Below are positions 1 through 5,604 of a stretch of DNA of 7,677 nt, one piece after another (position 1 is the first letter of the stretch; every line of letters starts with the position of its first letter). The stretch lies in the NCBI GenBank assembly GCA_020860025.1, contig JAJBVC010000053.1:1-7677 (forward strand), read 5' to 3'. Below the pieces are notes generated by a model. The model was not told the origin of the DNA. It ran no database searches and worked only from the letters and a program-made list of their open reading frames with translations. Position numbers and translations under genes: made by a program. Source of the DNA: Clostridiales bacterium (GTDB taxonomy: Bacteria > Bacillota > Clostridia > Oscillospirales > Acutalibacteraceae).

Positions 1-120
1 GAAAAACAGTATACCAAGAACAAAGAATATTGAACCAACAATACTGAGTAAAGTTGCTAATGCTGAATATTTATATGTTCTAAACAATAATGCTTTATTT
101 TTATCATAAATTTTCATCAT
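1..120 (-). CDS. Unidentified membrane protein, N-terminal fragment (cut by window edge)
   Basis: Forty codons are visible before the window ends, so this gene is partial at its 3' side. The translation starts with a short basic, polar segment (MMKIYDKNKALLFRTYKY) followed by a strongly hydrophobic stretch from about residue 19 to 40. This looks like an N-terminal transmembrane helix with a cytoplasmic N-terminus, not a cleaved signal peptide. A purine-rich AAAGGGGAG lies just upstream. The start is an ATGATG pair: the first ATG is 3 nt from the GGAG and the second 6 nt, so the second (base 117) may be the real one. The gene begins 31 nt after the ROK repressor stop with no terminator between, so it is probably cotranscribed with the sulfosugar genes. 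I do not recognise the family. A transport role is tempting because no sugar importer appears in the window, but nothing in these 40 residues shows it. Confidence 0.6.
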   Translation of the reverse strand, partial: MMKIYDKNKALLFRTYKYSALATLLSIVGSIFFVLGILFF

Positions 121-123
121 GTT

Positions 124-132
124 CTCCCCTTT
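124..132 (-). promoter_or_regulatory. Strong Shine-Dalgarno of the downstream membrane-protein gene
   Basis: On the minus strand this reads AAAGGGGAG, followed by AAC and an ATGATG pair. It supports the partial membrane-protein reading frame as a real, well-translated gene. It sits in the 31-nt linker after the ROK stop. That linker contains no hairpin plus T-run, so the operon appears to continue. Confidence 0.55.
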
Positions 133-151
133 CATAATGATATGCTTTTAG

Positions 152-1255
152 TCAGACTTGATTTTCAAAAAAGTATTCCTTTGCGCAAATTGCGGTTGCT
201 CCGATATATTCCCTTTTATCATTAAGTGTCGAAGCCTTAATCATATCACTACCAAAATTATTATTATACCTTTTGCACCGACGTATAAGCTTTTCAACAA
301 TCCGCTTATTATCAAAAAGAGAACCGAATAAAACAATGCTTTGCGCATTAAGAATAGTTGCCGTATTTGAAAGAGCAAGTGCGACTAAATCAATTTTATG
401 TTCAAGAATATAAACAATATCTTTTTCGGTGCTGTTTACAATTTCCTCAAGAGATAAGCCACCGCCTACCTCTTTAATTATAACCTCACTCGATACTTCG
501 GTTTCAAGGCAGCCAAAGCGACCGCACCTACACTTTTTTCCGGCGACATTAACGATATAATGACCGATTTCGGCAATACCGCTGTCGTTACCCGACTGAA
601 CCTTGCCCTGTGATACGATTGATGAGCCGATACCGGGACCCCATTTTAAAAATAAAATTGATTTGCTGTTACGAGCGGTACCATATATAAGCTCACTTTG
701 AGCAAATGCGCTGACATTATTTTCTATTACAACAGGCAAATTTAATTCAAGTTCAAATTTTTCCCTTAAATTGCTGTCGTTCCAAACAGCAAAATCGTTT
801 TCATTTAAAGTGCCTATTATGCAAATTCCGGCACCGATTATTTTATTTTTGTCAATATTTAAGCTATTTAAAAAGCTTTTAGCCTGCATAATAACATCGT
901 TTACATCATCGCTGAGCTTTCGCTTTTCTGCCGTAATAAGCTTACCTCTCAGATTAGAGAGCGAATATGTTATTTGATTACGCTCTGTGTTTATACCGAG
1001 GACAAATTTATCATCAAGGCAAAGACCGAGCATAACCTCTCTTCTGCCGGATTTTCCGTGGCTGTCCGCTTCGCCGAGCTCCTCAATAAAACCTTTTTCA
1101 ATTAAATCGTTGCAGATTTTTGTAACGGCAGCCGGTGTTAATGACAGTTTTGACGCAATTTCTTTTCTGCTTAAAGTGCCGTAATCGTTAAGAAGATATA
1201 ATATAAGACTTCTGTTTTCACTTTTTAGGGATTTGAGATTTAACCCCTTTGCCAA
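152..1255 (-). CDS. ROK-family transcriptional repressor (XylR/NagC type)
   Basis: This is probably the local sugar-responsive repressor, binding DNA in the cytoplasm and released by a pathway sugar. Residue numbers here count from an upstream GTG at 1264 (370 aa). A winged helix-turn-helix spans about 15-65 (LSRKEIASKLSLTPAAVTKI). The ROK domain follows from about 85, with the signature region at 209-256. The ROK zinc site is intact: His235 (GHYIV) and Cys245, Cys247 and Cys252 in CRCGRFGC. The ENDANA-type motif that carries the catalytic Asp of ROK sugar kinases reads ENNVSAFA (181-188), with Asn at the Asp position, and the N-terminal phosphate loop is degenerate. I infer a non-kinase regulator, as in Bacillus XylR. 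I chose TTG at 1255 (367 aa) because GAGGTGA lies 5 nt before it; the GTG at 1264 overlaps that site. The gene follows the TSUP gene by about 10 nt. Family is certain; the ligand (SQ, SF or a glycoside) is inferred from neighbours. Confidence 0.9.
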   Translation of the reverse strand: MAKGLNLKSLKSENRSLILYLLNDYGTLSRKEIASKLSLTPAAVTKICNDLIEKGFIEELGEADSHGKSGRREVMLGLCLDDKFVLGINTERNQITYSLSNLRGKLITAEKRKLSDDVNDVIMQAKSFLNSLNIDKNKIIGAGICIIGTLNENDFAVWNDSNLREKFELELNLPVVIENNVSAFAQSELIYGTARNSKSILFLKWGPGIGSSIVSQGKVQSGNDSGIAEIGHYIVNVAGKKCRCGRFGCLETEVSSEVIIKEVGGGLSLEEIVNSTEKDIVYILEHKIDLVALALSNTATILNAQSIVLFGSLFDNKRIVEKLIRRCKRYNNNFGSDMIKASTLNDKREYIGATAICAKEYFFENQV

Positions 1256-1260
1256 GTAAA

Positions 1261-1267
1261 TCACCTC
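1261..1267 (-). promoter_or_regulatory. Ribosome binding site that decides the ROK start
   Basis: The minus strand reads GAGGTGA, nearly the full anti-Shine-Dalgarno complement. It is followed by TTTAC and then TTG at 1255-1253, a 5-nt spacing. A GTG at 1264-1262 is also in frame but is itself part of this site, so it would lack a properly spaced one. The site overlaps the TGA stop of the TSUP gene (1268-1266), which suggests translational coupling. Confidence 0.6.
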
Positions 1268-2018
1268 ACTTGAGTATCAATGAAGCTCCGCTTATAACCA
1301 TAAGTATATATGTAATTATCATAAATGTCTTTTTATTCATATGCTTTGCAATTTTGTTTCCGATGAGCAATGAAAAGAAAAGAATTATTACCGCTGTTAA
1401 AAGGAGAGGTAAAATATCGACGGTCAAATTACCGTTTATGGCATCTGTACATAAAATTATTGAATTTAAAACAATCCATACCGCCGAAACAGTCGTTCTG
1501 AACTCATCCTTTTCCTTTAAAGTCTTACTTGCGTAAATAATCATTAAAGGCCTGCCGCAGACAAACATACCGTGAACAATGCCTGAAATTACCAAGACAA
1601 TATAAGAAAGAAAATTTGTTTTGCCGTTTGATTTATTATTATCCGCTTTTTTTGAAAATGAATTTATACAGCCGATTACAGTAAACAGAATTACAGTTAT
1701 TCCGAGAATTTTATAAAGAATATTGCCCGTAACGGAAAATCTGTTAACAATGAAAAATCCAGCAATCATACCGATTAGCATTATTAAAGTGATTTTAATA
1801 AATTCTTTTTTGTTAAATGCTTTTCTGTTTGTTAAAAGTACGCCGACCGACGCTAAAATTCCGAGGATATTCAGTATTGTTTTGGCACTGTCAAAGCCGA
1901 TAAGCATAATTGAAAACGGCATTGCGAGAACCGTACCTGCAAACCCTGTAATACACTGAATTATATTTGAGATAAAAACTACTATAAAAAATAATATGTT
2001 TTTAATAACGGTATTCAA
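1266..2018 (-). CDS. TSUP (TauE/SafE) family exporter, probable sulfonate (DHPS) exporter
   Basis: This is a 250-aa inner-membrane protein with about eight hydrophobic segments (roughly 5-20, 28-42, 47-63, 74-93, 101-118, 136-152, 178-190/200-220 and 232-249). It shows the two-repeat layout of the TauE/SafE family: a Gly-rich CITGFAGTVLAMPF near residue 22 is echoed by SGIVHGMFVCGRPLMI near 145. Members of this family sit in many organosulfonate pathways and are taken to export sulfite or small sulfonates. Here the final product should be DHPS, so I infer a DHPS exporter; no residue proves the substrate. The start is TTG at 2018, inside the TTGA that also ends the isomerase gene (4-nt overlap). 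GAGGTAG at 2032-2026 supplies the ribosome binding site. Translational coupling to the isomerase is likely. Length is normal for the family. Confidence 0.85.
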   Translation of the reverse strand: MNTVIKNILFFIVVFISNIIQCITGFAGTVLAMPFSIMLIGFDSAKTILNILGILASVGVLLTNRKAFNKKEFIKITLIMLIGMIAGFFIVNRFSVTGNILYKILGITVILFTVIGCINSFSKKADNNKSNGKTNFLSYIVLVISGIVHGMFVCGRPLMIIYASKTLKEKDEFRTTVSAVWIVLNSIILCTDAINGNLTVDILPLLLTAVIILFFSLLIGNKIAKHMNKKTFMIITYILMVISGASLILK

Positions 2019-3349
2019 AACTTTTCTACCTCAATATCAAGCATATCGGCAAGTATTTCAAGCTCGTTTGAAATATCACTCATTGCAACAGCGAAATGCG
2101 GTTCCCAGCCGCCCTTGACAGCTTTATTTACCAAATCTGAAATATTGCTTTTTGTTTTAACAACAACAGATGTTCCGAAATACTGCTGCGGCTTGTCAAG
2201 TGCTTCACCGTTTGAAATAAAAAATCTAAAGCTTCCGTCGGCTTTTTTGCCGACTCTGAATATAGTTACCTTTTTCTCAGGCTTACAGCCAAATTCGAGC
2301 GTTGGGCCTATTTTTCTGTTACAGTGCAAACCTGCACAGGCACCGGTGTCATTACGTGCCAAAGAGCAAGGTGCCATACCGCAGTGCCAGAATGTCATAC
2401 TGTTTTCTTTTTCATTTATTGATACAGGGTCGCCGAAGAATACACATTTTCCCGTCAAATACTGAGCCATATACATTGAGAGTGCGCCGTAGGTGTCAGC
2501 TTCACAAGCGGAAGAAACACCAAGGTCATTCATTATTGAAAGAACAGCGCAAACGGGAGTGCCGAATGCAGTGAAAAAGTCGGGCCAGCATCTGCTTGAA
2601 AGTGCGCCGATATTATTATCTTTAACGTATTCGTCGTATGCTTTATACAGTCTTGCAAAATCAAGGACATTCTTTTCATCAATTTTATCAAGATTATTTA
2701 TCCTGTTTTTTGCGTCATTTAAATATGGTTCAATGTCGGATAAAGAATAAGTTTTAGCCGTGTCAATCAGCTCTCTTGATTCAACTGAAATAAGATTTGC
2801 ACCGAATACGCTCATCATTTCGGCGTCAAGCGCTCTTCCGAAACCAAAGCCTTGAGGAGTATGACCGATTTGCAAAATATTGAGCGATTTAAGCGATTTC
2901 TTCAGCCTTGCAGCCATAATAACGGATGAAATCTTTTCTTTAACCGATTCTTCAAGCGGTGAGCCTAAAACATAACTGAATTTTCTGCCAAATGAATTAA
3001 GCATATTCCCTGCCGAAAATGCGCCTGTAAGCGAGTTAAGGCATAATCTTCCGCCGACGCTTTCAGGTTCACGCAATGTCCAAAGGAGAATCGGACAGTC
3101 AAATTTTTTTATCACCTGCGATATATAAGCACCGTTTGCAAAAGTTATGTTTTGAACAATTACCAAATCGGGATTTTTATTATTTAAAAAATTATTTAAC
3201 GTATCTGTATCAAGCAGCATTTCACTTGGAATTAAAACATCTTCATCAATCTCTTTAAGAAGCTTACAAGAACGGTCAAATTCCTTTTTCGCACTTTCCA
3301 AATGAAATGTAGGAACACCGATAGGTACGTATAAAATTTCAAAATTCAT
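2015..3349 (-). CDS. sftI: L-fucose/L-arabinose isomerase-fold protein, probable sulfoquinovose isomerase
   Basis: The 444-aa protein belongs to the L-fucose/L-arabinose isomerase superfamily, cytoplasmic metal-dependent aldose-ketose isomerases. Diagnostic stretches are SSRCWPDFF (251-259), SSACEADTYGAL (279-290), FFGDPVS (304-310), TFWHCGMAPCSLA (319-331) and GGWEPHFAVAM (413-423). Probable metal ligands are Glu283, Asp307 and His418. The Glu-to-Asp spacing of 24 equals Glu337-Asp361 of E. coli FucI, whose third ligand is His528. His322 is another conserved site residue. In this operon the expected reaction is sulfoquinovose to 6-deoxy-6-sulfofructose, the step before the transaldolase. That specificity is inferred from context; the DUF4867 neighbour is a competing candidate. 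The start ATG has GGAG 8 nt upstream and lies 18 nt after the DUF4867 stop. Family is sure, substrate moderately so. The symbol follows sulfo-TAL usage as I recall it. Confidence 0.78.
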   Translation of the reverse strand: MNFEILYVPIGVPTFHLESAKKEFDRSCKLLKEIDEDVLIPSEMLLDTDTLNNFLNNKNPDLVIVQNITFANGAYISQVIKKFDCPILLWTLREPESVGGRLCLNSLTGAFSAGNMLNSFGRKFSYVLGSPLEESVKEKISSVIMAARLKKSLKSLNILQIGHTPQGFGFGRALDAEMMSVFGANLISVESRELIDTAKTYSLSDIEPYLNDAKNRINNLDKIDEKNVLDFARLYKAYDEYVKDNNIGALSSRCWPDFFTAFGTPVCAVLSIMNDLGVSSACEADTYGALSMYMAQYLTGKCVFFGDPVSINEKENSMTFWHCGMAPCSLARNDTGACAGLHCNRKIGPTLEFGCKPEKKVTIFRVGKKADGSFRFFISNGEALDKPQQYFGTSVVVKTKSNISDLVNKAVKGGWEPHFAVAMSDISNELEILADMLDIEVEKF

Positions 3350-3367
3350 TATGTAATCTCCAAATAT

Positions 3368-4036
3368 TTAATATCTTAACTCTTTATTTTCTCCGATTAA
3401 GCCCGGAAAAGCACCCTGTTTAATAAGCTGCTGCCTGTCTTTATGTGAAATTACCCACTTATTTTTTTGCAAAAGAAGTTTACTTTCAGTATTTTTACTG
3501 TCTGTATTTTTGTCAAGAGGAGTATTTGTTCCCTTCAAAAGAACAACAATATTTTTAAAACCGCTGTCTTTGCATTTGCAAGGCGATAAATGAAGGGTAG
3601 TCTGATACAGTTCAACGGCAGTTTTTTCGGGAACATAAAATACTTTCTCGTCCCCAACATAAAAGCAATTATTTTTTATCTGCCATATATGCCCTAAAAC
3701 GAGCATAAAATCAGTAACCGCAATATTTATTTCAGAACCCTTGTGGTATTCAAATCCGTTATAAGTTGAATTTTTTCCGTTACAGTATCCGACCTGAATT
3801 TGAGCTTCACCGTAAACAATATTTTGAACGGATTTAAAAACATCAAACATTTCAAGTTTATCGTCGCTCGGAAGATAAATATTGTTTTCCAAAGGTATAT
3901 CGGTTTGATTTTCCATATATTCAATAGGTATTGAAAAGTCAAAGCCGTCAACAATTTTACCGTATGTTTTAAAATCGTCGTCAAAAACAGAGTATACTTT
4001 AACATCGTTAACACTGTTAAGGCGATTAAGCATCAT
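3368..4036 (-). CDS. DUF4867-like cupin protein, possible sugar isomerase or epimerase
   Basis: This 222-aa soluble protein resembles the family I know as DUF4867. Typical pieces are VKVYSVFDDDFKTYGKIV (12-29), YCNGKNSTYNGFEYHKGSE (84-102), FMLVLG (110-115), PEKTAVELYQTTLHLSPC (136-153), LLKGTNTPL (166-174) and NKWVISH (192-198). The central part reads like a cupin barrel. EYHKGSE would be motif 1 (Glu96, His98, Glu102), and VELYQTTLH motif 2 (Glu142, His149), giving a plausible metal site. Cupin sugar isomerases such as KduI and lyxose isomerase share this style. A role in SQ isomerisation, epimerisation or mutarotation is therefore possible, but this is inference. The gene overlaps the dehydrogenase stop. 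The start is an ATGATG pair after GGAG, with spacings of 3 and 6 nt, so the second ATG at 4033 may be used. Codons 6-10 contain a copy of the promoter palindrome core. Confidence 0.78.
   Translation of the reverse strand: MMLNRLNSVNDVKVYSVFDDDFKTYGKIVDGFDFSIPIEYMENQTDIPLENNIYLPSDDKLEMFDVFKSVQNIVYGEAQIQVGYCNGKNSTYNGFEYHKGSEINIAVTDFMLVLGHIWQIKNNCFYVGDEKVFYVPEKTAVELYQTTLHLSPCKCKDSGFKNIVVLLKGTNTPLDKNTDSKNTESKLLLQKNKWVISHKDRQQLIKQGAFPGLIGENKELRY
4008..4020. promoter_or_regulatory. Second operator-like palindrome inside the DUF4867 gene
   Basis: TTAACACTGTTAA is a perfect 6+1+6 palindrome. It is identical, in the opposite orientation of its central base, to the core of the palindrome at the operon promoter. 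It falls in codons 6-10 of the DUF4867 frame. Just beside it, bases 3999-4005 hold one more TTAACAT half-site, spaced differently. It could act as an auxiliary repressor site by looping or roadblock. Function is inferred only from the exact match. Confidence 0.45.
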
Positions 4037-4892
4037 AATCTCCTCTTACAAGTTTTATAGTTGCTCTCCAGTCCTCTTTGCCTATTCCCTGCTCCATAGC
4101 ATTATCATAAATATCTTTTACTATTTCAAGTCCCGGCATATTAAAATCATTTTCTTTTGCGAGTCTTTGGCATATACCGAGGTCTTTATGCTCGTTTTCT
4201 ATAGAAAAAGCGGTTTGCCAATTTTCATTTTCAATATTTTTCCACTGAGCGTCAAGATAAAAGCATTGTGCGCCGCCGTAAGCGATTGCGGTGTGATAAT
4301 CTTCTGTTGAAATTCCCATCTTTTTGGCAAGAGTAAGAGTTTCATTTACACCGTTTTGAATTTCGGCACAAAGAGTATTATGGCAAATCTTCATTGCAAG
4401 ACCCTTTCCGTTTTCGCCCATACGTATTATATTACATCCCATATATGAAAGAATCGGCTTGATTACAGGAAAAAGAGACTCGTCACAGCCGACAAGAATA
4501 CCAAGCTCGGCAGCTATAGCGGCAGGCTTTGATTTAACTACGGGAGCGTCGGCAAACTGTGCGCCCCTTGCTTTAATCATCTTAGATATTTCAACCGAAA
4601 CCGACGGGTCAATCGTACTCATATCAATGCAGATTTTACTCTCATCAACATATGGTGCAATCTCGGTATAGACAGATTTAACGTGTTCGGATTTTGGTAC
4701 CATTGATATAATTACGTCAGACTTTTTTGCAAGGTCGATATTATTTTCACAGCCGACAGCACCGAGCGATACAAGCTTTTCAAGCTGTGTATTATTTATA
4801 TCATAGCAGTAAACGGTATCATCGTGTTTTTTTACAATATTTTCGCACATTGACTCGCCCATAATTCCGAGTCCTATAAATCCTATTTTCAT
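4026..4892 (-). CDS. Beta-hydroxyacid dehydrogenase family, probable NADH-dependent sulfolactaldehyde reductase (YihU-like)
   Basis: This 288-aa protein is a 3-hydroxyisobutyrate dehydrogenase-family enzyme. The N-terminal Rossmann domain has GLGIMG (7-12), and Asp31 ends beta-2 (CYDIN), which favours NAD(H). DMSTIDP (90-96) and the catalytic Lys168 with Asn172 in KICHN match Lys171 and Asn175 of YihU. HKDLGI (235-240) matches the YihU cofactor region. The substrate loop aligns without gaps: DAPVVKSKPAAIAA (115-128) against YihU DVPVGRTSANAITG. Lys120-Ser121-Lys122 thus replaces Arg123-Thr124-Ser125, which bind the sulfonate in YihU, while 3-hydroxyisobutyrate enzymes have Gly-Gly there. I infer reduction of sulfolactaldehyde to DHPS, which recycles NADH in fermentation. 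One oddity is His171 where relatives usually have Asn. GGAGG lies 7 nt before the ATG, and the gap from the transaldolase is 28 nt. Succinic semialdehyde or glyoxylate reduction is the main alternative. Confidence 0.82.
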   Translation of the reverse strand: MKIGFIGLGIMGESMCENIVKKHDDTVYCYDINNTQLEKLVSLGAVGCENNIDLAKKSDVIISMVPKSEHVKSVYTEIAPYVDESKICIDMSTIDPSVSVEISKMIKARGAQFADAPVVKSKPAAIAAELGILVGCDESLFPVIKPILSYMGCNIIRMGENGKGLAMKICHNTLCAEIQNGVNETLTLAKKMGISTEDYHTAIAYGGAQCFYLDAQWKNIENENWQTAFSIENEHKDLGICQRLAKENDFNMPGLEIVKDIYDNAMEQGIGKEDWRATIKLVRGDYDA

Positions 4893-4920
4893 AATTTACC
4901 CTCCGAATAACTTTATATTA

Positions 4921-5604
4921 TTAGGTTATAGTTTTATCCCATGCCGATTGGAATTTATTAAGACCGTAATCGGTAAACGGATGATAAAAGCTATCCTTAA
5001 ATACCTGAAGTCCGGCTGTTACAATATCGGCACCGGCAACAGCACAGTCAACAAACTGCTTTCCGTTTCTTACTGCGGCGCAAATAATCTGCGTTTTGCC
5101 GTAAAAGCCGTAATTTTCATAAATGGTAACAATATCCTGAATATACTGAGTGCAGTCCTCACCGCTGCTTTCTTTCCAGCCGATGAAAGGAGAAACAAAA
5201 AGTGAATTGTTTTTTGCGGCAATTAAAGCCTGCGACGGAGAAAAAACAAGCGTAAGATTAGTTCTGATACCCTTTTCTTCAAGCTTTCTTGCAGCGGTAA
5301 CACCTGATAATGTACATGGAATTTTAATACAGAAATTCGGGCATATTGCAGCGATTTTCTCACCCATTTCAATCATTTCGTCGGCATTGTCCAAATGAGG
5401 ATTTATCTCAACGGAAATAGGAAATTTTTCCCAGCCTTCAATTCCTTTTTCTTTGACAAATTGAGCAAGCTCACCTATAACCGTAAAAAATGGCTTTCCC
5501 GAATTCATAATATGATTGGGATTGGTTGTTACGCCGTCAATTCCAAATGTATCGTAAGCCTCTCTGATTTCATCAATTTTAGCACTGTCTAAAAAATATT
5601 TCAT
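4921..5604 (-). CDS. sftT: TalC/FSA-class transaldolase, probable 6-deoxy-6-sulfofructose transaldolase
   Basis: The 227-aa protein is a single-domain (beta/alpha)8 class I aldolase of the small transaldolase family. Expected reaction: SF plus glyceraldehyde 3-phosphate gives sulfolactaldehyde plus fructose 6-phosphate, in the cytoplasm. Catalytic residues are visible: Asp6 (FLDSA), Asn28 (TTNPN), Schiff-base Lys94 (IKIPCT) and Thr118. Glu66 and Phe140 match true transaldolases (TalB Glu96, Phe178), where fructose-6-phosphate aldolase has Gln59 and Tyr131, so transfer is favoured over free aldol cleavage. Two phosphate-site residues differ. SPF-IG-W143 has Trp where TalB has Arg181, and CAAVR has Ala177 for Ser226, while Arg179 matches Arg228. 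This suggests a remodelled pocket for a sulfonated donor. The ATG overlaps the glycosidase stop as ATGA, and the Shine-Dalgarno is weak and distant, so translation is probably coupled. The symbol reflects pathway context. Confidence 0.85.
   Translation of the reverse strand: MKYFLDSAKIDEIREAYDTFGIDGVTTNPNHIMNSGKPFFTVIGELAQFVKEKGIEGWEKFPISVEINPHLDNADEMIEMGEKIAAICPNFCIKIPCTLSGVTAARKLEEKGIRTNLTLVFSPSQALIAAKNNSLFVSPFIGWKESSGEDCTQYIQDIVTIYENYGFYGKTQIICAAVRNGKQFVDCAVAGADIVTAGLQVFKDSFYHPFTDYGLNKFQSAWDKTIT

Noticed and set aside
121..151. Possible terminator between the ROK gene and the downstream membrane protein
   Set aside because: The 31-nt linker has no GC-rich hairpin or terminal T-run and carries the ribosome binding site of the next gene.
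1742..1749. TGTTAACA palindrome inside the TSUP gene
   Set aside because: Its half-site orientation and spacing differ from the promoter palindrome, and an 8-bp palindrome is expected by chance in AT-rich DNA.
3727..4014. 95-codon minus-strand open frame overlapping the DUF4867 gene
   Set aside because: It lies entirely within the DUF4867 gene in another frame, has no recognisable domain, and the family match in the other frame is clear.
4921..5604. Fructose-6-phosphate aldolase as the function of the small transaldolase
   Set aside because: Glu66 and Phe140 are the transaldolase-type residues, not the Gln and Tyr of FSA, and the neighbours point to SF cleavage.
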